Shown one piece after another: positions 1-7,835 of a DNA stretch of 64,000 nucleotides. Position numbers and translations under genes: made by a program. The number at the start of each line of letters is the position of its first letter. Positions within the stretch are counted from its first letter, which is position 1. Source of the stretch: Nocardiopsis prasina DSM 43845 (lineage in GTDB: Bacteria > Actinomycetota > Actinomycetes > Streptosporangiales > Streptosporangiaceae); assembly GCF_000341265.1 (NCBI RefSeq), contig NZ_ANAE01000133.1, forward strand, positions 11,760 through 75,759, in the 5' to 3' direction. The notes beneath the pieces were generated by a model. It ran no database searches and had not been told where the DNA came from. It saw only the letters and a program-made list of their open reading frames with translations.

Positions 1-738
1 GTCGTGGGCCTGTCCCTCCTGGAGGCGCTGCCCGAGGCGCAGGGGATCGAGGGCGGTGCGCTCAAGCGGGTGGCGGAGAAGCTGCGCACGGCCGCCGGCT
101 CGGCTGTGAGCGACCTGGCCGACGCCGTGCAGGTGCGGGTCGAGGTGGACGAGCAGGTGGCCCTGACCCAGCGGCGCTGCGCCGACGCCCTCAGCGGCGG
201 CCAGCGCCTCCACCTGCGGTACCTGTCCGGGTACCTGGACCAGGTGACCGAACGTGACGTCGATCCCATGGGCCTGGTGGTCCAGGACGGCCAGACCTTC
301 CTGGAGGGCTATTGCCACCTGCGCGGGGACGTGCGGCTGTTCCGTCTGGACCGGGTCCTGGAACTGACCGTGCTGCCCTTCGCCGCCCAGGTGCCGGAGG
401 GGGTGGTCCGCCGCGACCTGTCCGCCGGGGTGCTCCAGCGCTCCGAGCGCGACGCCCTGGTGACGCTGGCACTGGAGCCCTCCGCACGCTGGGTGACCGA
501 GGACTACGTGTGCGAGTCGGTGACCGAGATGACCGACGGGGAGGCCCGGGCCACCCTGCGCACCCCGGCGCCCGCGTGGGTGGCCCGACTGGCGTTGTCC
601 CTGGGACGGGAGGGGCGAGTGGTGTCACCGGCAGCCCTCGCCAAGGACGTCCGTGCCGAGGCGGAGCGGGCTCTGGAGCACTACCGTACTGTTCGAAACC
701 GAACCGCATTGGTCGAGACCACTTCGTCTCCGGAGTGA
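1..738 (+). CDS. pafC: PafC-type WYL-domain transcriptional regulator, 5' end outside window
   Basis: The reading frame is open from the first base, so the true start lies upstream. About 245 residues are seen, against roughly 320 for full PafC, so the N-terminal winged-helix part is missing. The visible part contains the WYL region: a basic/aromatic stretch near residues 68-75 (LRYLSGY), then a WYL-like segment ending in FRLDRV near residue 118. In actinobacteria PafB and PafC form a heterodimer that activates RecA/LexA-independent DNA-damage genes and is encoded beside the Pup ligase pafA. Downstream tatA, tatC and helY reproduce the pafBC-tatA-tatC-helY order known from mycobacteria, which supports PafC over a generic WYL regulator. 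Confidence 0.85.
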   Translation, partial: VVGLSLLEALPEAQGIEGGALKRVAEKLRTAAGSAVSDLADAVQVRVEVDEQVALTQRRCADALSGGQRLHLRYLSGYLDQVTERDVDPMGLVVQDGQTFLEGYCHLRGDVRLFRLDRVLELTVLPFAAQVPEGVVRRDLSAGVLQRSERDALVTLALEPSARWVTEDYVCESVTEMTDGEARATLRTPAPAWVARLALSLGREGRVVSPAALAKDVRAEAERALEHYRTVRNRTALVETTSSPE

Positions 739-798
739 CGCGTAGCCGTTCACCGGGGGGTGGGGTACAGGTCATGACGGAAGGGATATGGTGAACCC

Positions 799-984
799 GT
801 GATCGCCTTCGCTGTCCTCTGCGGCGTGTTCTGCGCAGGAGTGCTCGTCGTCGGCGCCCTCGGACTGAGGGTGCGCCGCGCGGCCTCCGCGCTTTCCGAA
901 GGGGTGACACGGGCGACGGGCGGGTACCAGGCGAGCAGCGCTGACCTGCGTGAGCGCGTCCGCCATGGCGGTGCTGGGACATGA
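799..984 (+). CDS. Small single-TM hypothetical protein between pafC and tatA
   Basis: Frame of 61 residues starting with GTG at 799. Residues 1-22 form a hydrophobic helix (AFAVLCGVFCAGVLVVGAL), followed by a basic amphipathic segment rich in Arg and Ala. It lies 60 bases after pafC and 66 bases before tatA on the same strand, so it is probably co-transcribed. No family was recognised. Its place beside tatA suggests a small membrane protein, but nothing in the sequence gives a function. The Shine-Dalgarno match is weak (GAAGGG lies about 13 bases upstream). Confidence 0.5.
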   Translation: MIAFAVLCGVFCAGVLVVGALGLRVRRAASALSEGVTRATGGYQASSADLRERVRHGGAGT

Positions 985-1050
985 CGGCCCCGCGGACGAA
1001 CGCGCGTACCATCAGAGGCGCTTGGTCGCGCCCCACAGAGAGGTAGAACC

Positions 1051-1395
1051 ATGGGACCGTTCAACGGACCTACCATTGCCATCCTGGTGATCCTGGCCAT
1101 CCTGCTGTTCGGAGCCAAGAAGCTTCCGGACCTGGCCCGTTCCCTGGGGCGCAGCGCTCGCATCCTCAAGGCCGAGAGCAAGGGCCTGGTCGACGAGGAG
1201 AACAACGAGTCCGAGGGGCAGCAGGGCGAGCAGGCCCAGCAGAACCAGCAGCAGGCGCAGCAGCAGGCCCAGCAGAACCCGGCTCCGCAGCAGAACCAGC
1301 AGCAGCCGCAGCAGCAGGGCTACCCGCAGCTGCCCCCCGGTCAGCGCATCGTCAACGAGTCCGGTGAGCCGACCAACCAGACCTACAACAACTAG
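1051..1395 (+). CDS. tatA: Sec-independent protein translocase subunit TatA
   Basis: 114 residues. A short N-terminal membrane helix ([16 protein letters not shown], about residues 11-27) is followed by the FG-x-x-K-L-P hinge and the amphipathic helix [15 protein letters not shown] typical of TatA. TatA oligomers form the pore of the twin-arginine pathway for folded proteins. From about residue 52 the tail is unusually rich in Gln (repeated QQ/QAQQ/QNQQQ, with Pro and Asn later), a low-complexity disordered extension. The start has an AGAGAGG ribosome site. It is followed 110 bases later by tatC on the same strand, in the conserved pafC-tatA-tatC arrangement. Confidence 0.95.
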   Translation: MGPFNGPTIAILVILAILLFGAKKLPDLARSLGRSARILKAESKGLVDEENNESEGQQGEQAQQNQQQAQQQAQQNPAPQQNQQQPQQQGYPQLPPGQRIVNESGEPTNQTYNN

Positions 1396-1505
1396 ACCCT
1401 TCCGGTGGACCGGCGTGGTACCGGAGGGTGCCGCGCCGGTCGGCTGTCGTCCGCGGGGAGCGCCCGCCCCCGCGGCGGGCCCAAGGAGAAGAGAGTGACC
1501 GAAAG

Positions 1506-2396
1506 ATGAGGTCCCGAAGCCGGTCGGCGAACCCGGACGCCCGGATGCCGCTCATGGACCACCTGCGCGAGCTGCGCAACAGGCTGGCCAAGGCGCTGCT
1601 CATCCTGTGCCTGGGTGCTGTGGTCGGCTTCGTCTTCTACGACCAGATCTGGGACTTCCTCACCAGGCCCTACTGTTCGCTTCCCGCCTCGCAGGTGGTC
1701 GACGGCGGCGGCTGCTCCCTGATCGTCACCGGCCCCTTCGACGCCTTCTTCGTCGCCTTCAAGGTCTGGATCTTCGTCGGGGCCCTGGTCACGGCCCCGC
1801 TCTGGCTCTACCAGCTGTGGGCCTTCGTGGCCCCGGCCCTGCACGGCAGCGAGAAGAAGTACGCCTACATCTTCGCCCCGTTGGCCGGGATCCTCTTCGT
1901 CTCCGGCGCGGCCCTGGCGTACTCGATCACCGCGCTCGCGCTCCAGATGCTCTTCGGGTTCCTGCCCGACGACGCCGACCCCTACCTCACGATCGGCGAG
2001 TACCTCAGCTACATGCTCATCATGATGAGCATGTTCGGCCTGGGCTTCGTCATGCCGCTGCTGGTGGTCCTGCTCAACATCGTCGGCATCGTCACCCACG
2101 AGGCCATCGCCAAGTGGCGCCGGGTCATCATCTTCTGCGCCTTCCTGGTCGCCGCGGTCATCACCCCGGCCGAGCCGATCTCCATGCTCGCCCTGGCCGT
2201 CCCCCTCGTGATCCTCTTCGAGATCGCCGAGGTGTTCTGCTACTTCAACGACCGTCGCAAGAAGCGCCGCGACCCCACCAGCGAGCTGGACGACGACGAG
2301 ATCTCCGAGCTGGACGACCAGCTCTCGGAGCTGGACCACACCCCCGCCCCGCTCGAGGAGACCGACTCCGACGGCGGTTCCGGCAAGCGTTCCTGA
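1506..2396 (+). CDS. tatC: Sec-independent protein translocase subunit TatC
   Basis: 296 residues with six membrane helices. The conserved N-terminal signature is MPLMDHLRELRNRL, which contributes to twin-arginine signal recognition with TatB/TatA. The ATG at 1506 was chosen because it places this signature close to the N-terminus; the in-frame ATG at 1428 would add an unrelated Arg/Pro-rich leader. AAGGAG sits at 1483-1488, rather far from this start. The C-terminal 50 residues form an acidic tail (repeats of SELDDDEISELDDQ type) predicted to be cytosolic and disordered. It works with TatA immediately upstream. Confidence 0.95.
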   Translation: MRSRSRSANPDARMPLMDHLRELRNRLAKALLILCLGAVVGFVFYDQIWDFLTRPYCSLPASQVVDGGGCSLIVTGPFDAFFVAFKVWIFVGALVTAPLWLYQLWAFVAPALHGSEKKYAYIFAPLAGILFVSGAALAYSITALALQMLFGFLPDDADPYLTIGEYLSYMLIMMSMFGLGFVMPLLVVLLNIVGIVTHEAIAKWRRVIIFCAFLVAAVITPAEPISMLALAVPLVILFEIAEVFCYFNDRRKKRRDPTSELDDDEISELDDQLSELDHTPAPLEETDSDGGSGKRS

Positions 2397-2546
2397 GCAG
2401 CTCGGTGACGCGCTAGGGTTCGGCCGGGGGCCGTCGGCCGCCTCCCGGGCCGGGCGCGGCCGTCCGCCGGTCCGACACCGACCCGTCTCACCGCTGGGAC
2501 ACCAAGGAGCCTTCCCCCGAACGGGCTCCCGGACTAGGAAGTGCTG

Positions 2547-2972
2547 ATGAGCGAGCAGACTGAGGCCAAGAGGGACCTGCCGCCCGAGGCCATGGGCAAC
2601 GAGAAGTGGCACGACACCACGCACGCCGTGTGGTTGCGCTCCTCCCTGTCCAAGGAGGAGTCCGAGGCGGTCGTGGAGGTCGCCGAGTTCGACGACGGCT
2701 TCCGCGCGGTGCGCGACGGCAAGTCCCCGGAGAAGGGCACCCTGTTCTTCACGCCCGCCGAGTGGGAGGCGTTCGTCCTGGGCGCCCGTGACGGTGAGTT
2801 CGACATCCCGGAGGAGTACCTCACCGAGGAGGAGATCGCGATCCAGCGCGGCGAGACCGAGGTCGAGGCGACCTGGGTTCCCTCCCCACTGAACACGCCG
2901 GAGGCGATGGAGGAGTACCATCGCCGCCAACGTGAGGAATCCGAGCGGAAGTCCACGACCGAGGACGACTGA
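2547..2972 (+). CDS. DUF397-domain protein with acidic C-terminal extension
   Basis: 141 residues from ATG 2547 (GTG 2541 is possible; AGGAAG lies just upstream). The middle part, from AVWLRSSLSKEES through FFTPAEWEAFVLGARDGEF, matches the actinobacterial DUF397 domain. DUF397 proteins often pair with an XRE-type regulator and act in developmental signalling. Here no such regulator is adjacent: the gene stands alone between tatC and the lipid kinase. The last 50 residues are Glu-rich, making the protein about twice the usual DUF397 length. A hairpin follows its stop codon, so it is probably not co-transcribed with the next gene. Confidence 0.75.
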   Translation: MSEQTEAKRDLPPEAMGNEKWHDTTHAVWLRSSLSKEESEAVVEVAEFDDGFRAVRDGKSPEKGTLFFTPAEWEAFVLGARDGEFDIPEEYLTEEEIAIQRGETEVEATWVPSPLNTPEAMEEYHRRQREESERKSTTEDD

Positions 2973-2974
2973 CC

Positions 2975-3012
2975 GGAGCACCCACACCCGGGCGCGCGGG
3001 TGTACGGGCTCC
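2975..3012 (+). terminator. Hairpin terminator after the DUF397 gene
   Basis: A 5-bp outer stem (GGAGC/GCTCC), a small internal loop and a 7-bp inner stem (ACACCCG/CGGGTGT) begin two bases after the stop codon. It separates the tatC-side genes from the kinase-helY pair. Confidence 0.6.
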
Positions 3013-3067
3013 TCACCTGACCCCGTACACCCTTCGTTCCCAAATGTGGGTAGCTAAGGACCGGCAT

Positions 3068-3964
3068 ATGTCCCCTCATATCGCCCTTCTGGTCAACCCG
3101 GCCTCCGGCCGACGCCGCGCCGCCGTCATCGCGGTGAGGCTGAAGGAGGCCCTGCGCGCCCAGGGCGCGCGCGTTCACGTCTACACCGGCCGTTCGGCCG
3201 CGGACAGCCGCAGGCTGGCCAGGTTGGCCGCCGCGGACCGCCCCGACGCACTGGTCGCGGTGGGCGGTGACGGCCTGGTACACCAGGTTCTTCAGGGCGT
3301 CGTCGGCAGCGGCGTCCCCCTCGCGGTCATCCCGGCGGGCAGCGGCAACGACGTGGCCCGCGCCTTCGGAGTCCCCAAGGGTTCGCCCGATCAGATCGCC
3401 GAGGCGATCCTGGCCGGACGCACCCGCGCCAGCGACGTCGTCCGCCTGACCACCGCGGACGGCCGACAGCGGTACTACATGAGCGTTCTGGCCTGCGGTT
3501 TCGACGCCCGGGTCAACGAACGGGTGAACAACTTCCGGTTCGGGATGGGCCGGTTCGGCTACCTCATCGGGATCGTCGCCGAACTCCGTTCGTTCAGGCC
3601 CATCGACTTCGAGGTCGACGTCGACGACGAGCGGATCGCCGAACCCGGCATGCTCGTGGCGGTCGGCAACACCAGTGCCTACGGCGGCGGCATGCACGTG
3701 TGCGCCGACGCCGTCCCCGACGACGGGCTGCTCGACGTGGTCTTCGTGAAGCACGGGTCGCTCGGCCGCTTCCTGCGCCTGTTCCCCCGGGTCTTCGCCG
3801 GCAGCCACCTGGGACTGGACGAGGTGGTCTTCCGGCGGGGGCGCTCCGTCACCATCCGGGGTGAGGCGGGGACCGCCTACGCCGACGGGGAACCGACGGG
3901 CGCACCGACACTCGTGTGCGAGGTGGTGCCGAAGTCGGTCGAGATGTTGGACCTGACCTCATAG
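3068..3964 (+). CDS. Diacylglycerol/sphingosine kinase-family lipid kinase (DagK/YegS type)
   Basis: 298 residues from ATG 3068, preferred over ATG 3044 because AAGGA at 3055-3060 is correctly spaced for it. The catalytic domain begins with LLVNPASGRR and carries the nucleotide-binding VGGDGLVHQVLQG and PAGSGNDVAR motifs near residues 70-110. The C-terminal half contains the YGGGM(H)VCADAVPDDGLLDV block of the YegS/DagK family. The family phosphorylates diacylglycerol or related lipids with ATP at the membrane, recycling them into phospholipid synthesis. It ends 12 bases before helY, so the two genes probably share a transcript. The precise lipid substrate cannot be read from the sequence. 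Confidence 0.88.
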   Translation: MSPHIALLVNPASGRRRAAVIAVRLKEALRAQGARVHVYTGRSAADSRRLARLAAADRPDALVAVGGDGLVHQVLQGVVGSGVPLAVIPAGSGNDVARAFGVPKGSPDQIAEAILAGRTRASDVVRLTTADGRQRYYMSVLACGFDARVNERVNNFRFGMGRFGYLIGIVAELRSFRPIDFEVDVDDERIAEPGMLVAVGNTSAYGGGMHVCADAVPDDGLLDVVFVKHGSLGRFLRLFPRVFAGSHLGLDEVVFRRGRSVTIRGEAGTAYADGEPTGAPTLVCEVVPKSVEMLDLTS

Positions 3965-3976
3965 GCTGGCAATCCT

Positions 3977-6817
3977 ATGAGTAGTCACTCCGAGCGTTAC
4001 GCCGCCTTCCGCAGGCGCCAGAGCGCCTCCAGCGCCGCGATCGAGGCCTTCCAGGGGCTGTACGGGTTCGAGTTCGACCCCTTCCAGATCAGGGCCTGCA
4101 AGGCCCTGGAGAGCGGACACGGGGTGCTGGTCGCCGCGCCGACCGGTTCCGGCAAGACCGTGGTCGGCGAGTTCGCCGTGCACCAGGCCCTCAACGAGGG
4201 CACCAAGTGCTTCTACACCACGCCGATCAAGGCCCTGTCCAACCAGAAGTACAACGACCTGGTCAGGCGCTACGGCGCCGACCAGGTCGGTCTGCTCACC
4301 GGTGACAACAGCGTCAACGGCGAGGCGCCCGTGGTCGTCATGACCACCGAGGTGCTGCGCAACATGCTGTACGAGGGTTCGTCCACCCTGGGCGGGCTGG
4401 CCTACGTGGTCATGGACGAGGTGCACTACCTCGCCGACCGCTTCCGGGGCGCGGTCTGGGAGGAGGTGATCATCCACCTCCCCGAGTCGGTGCGGATGGT
4501 CGCGCTGTCCGCGACCGTCAGCAACGCCGAGGAGTTCGGCGAGTGGCTCCAGCAGGTGCGCGGCGACACCACGGTGATCGTCGACGAGAAGCGGCCCGTC
4601 CCGCTGTGGCAGCACGTGATGGTGGGCAGGCGCATCCACGACCTGTTCGTCGACGAGCAGCCGGAGGAGACCGGCGTGGACGAGGAGGAGGGCGGAGGCA
4701 GGAGCAGGCGAAGGCGCGAACGCCGCAGGGCCCAGCACCAGCGTCCACGCGAGATCCAGGTGGGCGGGCGCAAGCTGCTCATCAACCCGTACCTGACCCG
4801 CACCGCCGAGGACGACGCCCGCACCACCCAGCTGGCCAACCGGCGCAGGCACCCGCAGACCCGTGCCCGGGGCAACGTGCGTCCGCGCACCCGCTTCGCC
4901 CCGCCGTCACGGCCGATGATCATCGAGGAGCTGGACGCGGAGGGCCTGCTCCCCGCGATCACCTTCATCTTCAGCCGGGCCGGATGCGACGACGCCGTGC
5001 GCCAGTGCGTGGCCTCCGGGCTGGTGCTCACCACCCCGGACGAGGCGGCGTACATCCGCGAGTACGCGGAGTCGCGGTGCGCGGACATCCCGCGCGCGGA
5101 CCTGACCGTGCTCGGATTCGACTCCTGGCTGCGCGCCCTGGAGGCGGGCATCTCCGCGCACCACGCGGGGATGCTGCCCACCTTCAAGGAGATCGTCGAG
5201 CACCTGTTCTCGCGCGGGCTGATCCGGGCGGTCTTCGCCACCGAGACCCTGGCCCTGGGCATCAACATGCCCGCGCGCACGGTCGTGATCGAGAAGCTCG
5301 ACAAGTGGAACGGCGAGACGCACGCCTCGCTCACCCCCGGCGAGTACACCCAGCTCACCGGGCGTGCCGGTCGACGGGGTATCGACGTCGAGGGGCACGC
5401 GGTCGTCGTGTGGCAGGCGGGGACCGACCCCGAGTCGGTGGCCAGCCTCGCGGGCACCCGCACCTACCCGCTCAACTCCAGCTTCCAGCCCTCCTACAAC
5501 ATGGCGGTGAACCTGGTCGGCCAGGTCGGCCGCCAGCGCAGCCGGAACATGCTGGAGGCCTCCTTCGCCCAGTTCCAGGCCGACCGCGCCGTGGTGGGCC
5601 TGGTCAAGCAACTGCGCAAGCACGAGGAGGCCCTGGAGGGCTACGCCGAGGCGGCGGAGTGCCACCTGGGTGACTTCATGGAGTACGCGGCCCTGCGGCG
5701 GGCCCTGAGCGACCGCGAGACCATGCTGGCCAGGAACCGTTCGGCCGAGCGCCGCGACGAGGCCCTGGAGAGCCTGGAGCGACTGCGCCCGGGCGACATC
5801 ATCCGCATCCCGGCCGGACGCTACTCCGGACACGCCGTCGTCCTGGACCCGGGCCTGCGCCACGATCTGCCCGCGCCCCTGGTGCTCACCGTCGACAAGC
5901 AGGTCAAGCGGGTCAACTCCAGCGACTTCCCGGTTCCGGTGCACCCCTCGGGGCGCATGCGCATCCCCAAGTCGTTCTCCGCGCGCTCGCCGCGTTCACG
6001 CACGGACCTGGCCTCCACCCTGCGCAACAAGCTCAAGGAGCGGGGGACCGACCCGTCCTTCGAGCGGGGCGGGCGCCGGGGCGCCCAGGAGGACCCGGAG
6101 ATCCAGCGGCTGCGCGCGGACCTCAAGGAACACCCGTGCCACGGCTGCTCCGACCGCGAGGACCACGCCCGCTGGGCGGAGCGGTACTTCCGCCTCCAGA
6201 AGGAGACCGACGCGCTGCGCCGCCGCGTGGAGGGCCGTTCGCACGTCATCTCCCGCACCTTCGACCGGGTGTGCGGTGTGCTGGAGGACCTGGAGTACCT
6301 CTCCGGCGACGACGTCTCCGCGGACGGCGGCAAGCTCGCCAAGATCTACTCCGAGCTCGACCTGCTGGTCGCCGAGTGCCTGCGCCGGGGTGTGTGGGAC
6401 GAACTGAACCCGGTGGAACTGGCGTCCTGCGCGGCCGCACTGGTCTACGAGGCCCGGCGGGGTGACGACGCCTACCCGAGGCTGCCCGAGGGGAAGGTCG
6501 AGGAGGCCCTGACCGAGATGACGCGGCTGTGGGGCCAGCTCAACGAGGTCGAGTCCCGGCACCGGGTGTCGTTCCTGCGCCAGCCCGACCTCGGATTCGT
6601 GTGGACCGCGCACCGCTGGGCGCGCGGCGACCGGCTCGACGCGATCCTGCGCCAGTCCGACATGACCGCGGGCGACTTCGTGCGCACCGCGAAGATGCTC
6701 GTGGACATGCTCAGCCAGATCGCGGGGGCCGCCGCCGACCCGCATGTGCGCGGCAACGCCCGCAGGGCCGCCGACCTCGTCCGGCGCGGAGTGGTGGCCT
6801 ACTCCTCCTTCAACTAG
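3977..6817 (+). CDS. helY: DEVH-box RNA helicase HelY (Ski2/Mtr4-like)
   Basis: 946 residues. Motifs seen in order: Walker A AAPTGSGKT at residues 53-61, DEVH box near 150 (MDEVHYL), motif III SATVSN near 180, and motif VI QLTGRAGRRG near 460. A basic insertion near residues 235-320 (runs of RRRRERRR) separates the two RecA-like lobes. The C-terminal region has HPCHGCSDREDHARW, a Cys/His cluster seen in HelY proteins, followed by the helical DSHCT-like domain. The family unwinds or remodels RNA with ATP. In mycobacteria the orthologue also lies downstream of tatC. Length is typical. Confidence 0.92.
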   Translation: MSSHSERYAAFRRRQSASSAAIEAFQGLYGFEFDPFQIRACKALESGHGVLVAAPTGSGKTVVGEFAVHQALNEGTKCFYTTPIKALSNQKYNDLVRRYGADQVGLLTGDNSVNGEAPVVVMTTEVLRNMLYEGSSTLGGLAYVVMDEVHYLADRFRGAVWEEVIIHLPESVRMVALSATVSNAEEFGEWLQQVRGDTTVIVDEKRPVPLWQHVMVGRRIHDLFVDEQPEETGVDEEEGGGRSRRRRERRRAQHQRPREIQVGGRKLLINPYLTRTAEDDARTTQLANRRRHPQTRARGNVRPRTRFAPPSRPMIIEELDAEGLLPAITFIFSRAGCDDAVRQCVASGLVLTTPDEAAYIREYAESRCADIPRADLTVLGFDSWLRALEAGISAHHAGMLPTFKEIVEHLFSRGLIRAVFATETLALGINMPARTVVIEKLDKWNGETHASLTPGEYTQLTGRAGRRGIDVEGHAVVVWQAGTDPESVASLAGTRTYPLNSSFQPSYNMAVNLVGQVGRQRSRNMLEASFAQFQADRAVVGLVKQLRKHEEALEGYAEAAECHLGDFMEYAALRRALSDRETMLARNRSAERRDEALESLERLRPGDIIRIPAGRYSGHAVVLDPGLRHDLPAPLVLTVDKQVKRVNSSDFPVPVHPSGRMRIPKSFSARSPRSRTDLASTLRNKLKERGTDPSFERGGRRGAQEDPEIQRLRADLKEHPCHGCSDREDHARWAERYFRLQKETDALRRRVEGRSHVISRTFDRVCGVLEDLEYLSGDDVSADGGKLAKIYSELDLLVAECLRRGVWDELNPVELASCAAALVYEARRGDDAYPRLPEGKVEEALTEMTRLWGQLNEVESRHRVSFLRQPDLGFVWTAHRWARGDRLDAILRQSDMTAGDFVRTAKMLVDMLSQIAGAAADPHVRGNARRAADLVRRGVVAYSSFN

Positions 6818-6824
6818 GCGTCGG

Positions 6825-6861
6825 GGCGCCCCGGTGGTCAAACCGGGTCATACGGGGCGCC
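6825..6861 (+). terminator. Hairpin downstream of helY
   Basis: Perfect 9-bp arms (GGCGCCCCG at 6825-6833 and CGGGGCGCC at 6853-6861) around a 19-base loop, beginning eight bases after the helY stop. No U-run follows. It is likely an intrinsic terminator before panD. Confidence 0.55.
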
Positions 6862-6932
6862 ATCATGGGATACGCACGGGACCCCTCCGGGGGCCTGTAG
6901 TCCGCGACACATCCTGAAACGAGGCTTCGTCC

Positions 6933-7337
6933 ATGCTGCGCACCCTCATGAACGGCAAGATCCACCGCGCGACGGTCACCCAGGCCGACCTGCACTACGT
7001 GGGGTCGGTCACCATCGACGCCGACCTGATGGACGCCGCCGACATCGTCGACGGCGAGCAGGTCCACATCGTCGACATCGACAACGGTGCCCGCCTGGTC
7101 ACCTACGCCCTGGTCGGTGAGCGGGGGAGTGGAGTCATCGGGATCAACGGCGCCGCCGCGCGCCTGGTGAGCCCCGGCGACCTGGTCATCATCATCGGCT
7201 ACGCCCAGGTGGACGAGCGGGAGAGGGCCGACCACGTCCAGCACGTCGTGCACGTGGACGGTGAGAACCGGATCGTCGCGCTGGGCAACGACCCCGCCGA
7301 GCCGGTCCCGGGCAGCGACACCATCGCTGGTCGCTGA
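6933..7337 (+). CDS. panD: Aspartate 1-decarboxylase (pyruvoyl enzyme precursor)
   Basis: 134 residues, close to the family norm. It makes beta-alanine from L-aspartate for pantothenate and coenzyme A synthesis. The proenzyme self-cleaves between Gly24 and Ser25, seen here in [12 protein letters not shown], and Ser25 becomes the pyruvoyl cofactor. Lys9 in [11 protein letters not shown] and the GINGAAARL segment of the active site are present. The gene stands alone, without panB or panC nearby, and is bounded by hairpins on both sides, which suggests a monocistronic unit. Confidence 0.96.
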   Translation: MLRTLMNGKIHRATVTQADLHYVGSVTIDADLMDAADIVDGEQVHIVDIDNGARLVTYALVGERGSGVIGINGAAARLVSPGDLVIIIGYAQVDERERADHVQHVVHVDGENRIVALGNDPAEPVPGSDTIAGR

Positions 7338-7351
7338 CCGACACGCACCAC

Positions 7352-7384
7352 ACGACGCCCGTGTCAGCGCACGGGCGTCGTTTG
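7352..7384 (+). terminator. Intrinsic terminator after panD
   Basis: Perfect 12-bp inverted repeat (ACGACGCCCGTG / CACGGGCGTCGT) with a six-base loop, starting 15 bases after the panD stop and followed by TTT. Confidence 0.85.
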
Positions 7385-7500
7385 TGCGTCGGGGTGCGGA
7401 TCGGGCCGTCGGAACGGTGGTGAAACGCGCGGAAAGACCCTCAGAATGGCCGGTTCCGGCCTGATCGGACATGCGGGTCCCGGGTATGTCCAGGGGCGCC

Positions 7501-7740
7501 ATGGACGAACGGGACGAGGAGCGGCGCCGGGTCGCCGAACACATCGAGTGGCAGAAGCAGGGTGCTTGGGTCGTCCTCTGGGGTCCCTACACCCGGCGTT
7601 TCTGGGCGTTCGCCTGCTGGCCGGTCATCCCCGCGGGCGGGGTGGTGGTACACGCCGACGGCCCCGACCTGCTCTACGCGGAGATGCGCTACGTCGAACG
7701 CGAGCACGACTTCCTGCGGTGGCGCTACGGGCGGGGCTGA
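7501..7740 (+). CDS. Small hypothetical protein
   Basis: 79 residues from ATG 7501, which has AGGGG four bases upstream; in-frame ATGs at 7471 and 7486 are alternatives. The N-terminal 15 residues are highly charged (DERDEERRRVAEH). The rest is rich in Trp and aromatic residues (WGPYTRRFWAFACW) with one moderately hydrophobic stretch. It lies between panD and an MFS transporter on the same strand. No family was recognised. Codon choice is consistent with a real gene, with strong G/C preference at third positions. Confidence 0.5.
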   Translation: MDERDEERRRVAEHIEWQKQGAWVVLWGPYTRRFWAFACWPVIPAGGVVVHADGPDLLYAEMRYVEREHDFLRWRYGRG

Positions 7741-7796
7741 GTCAACGCTGGCCGAATGTGACCGGCGATCTGGCCCGAACCGGAGCCGAGGACTAC

Positions 7797-7821
7797 GATT
7801 CATCCGTTGGCCGGATGAATC
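7797..7821. promoter_or_regulatory. Operator-like palindrome at the MFS gene start
   Basis: Perfect 10-bp inverted repeat GATTCATCCG / CGGATGAATC with a five-base spacer. Its left part overlaps a -10-like TACGAT (7794-7799), and its right part ends just before the Shine-Dalgarno GGAGA of the MFS gene. Position and symmetry fit a dimeric repressor site of TetR or MarR type. No regulator gene is adjacent. Confidence 0.55.
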
Positions 7822-7835
7822 GGAGAATCCACCTC

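Noticed and set aside
1392-2987. 531-codon minus frame opposite tatC and the DUF397 gene
   Set aside because: Antisense shadow of two well-supported genes; no ribosome site or family resemblance.
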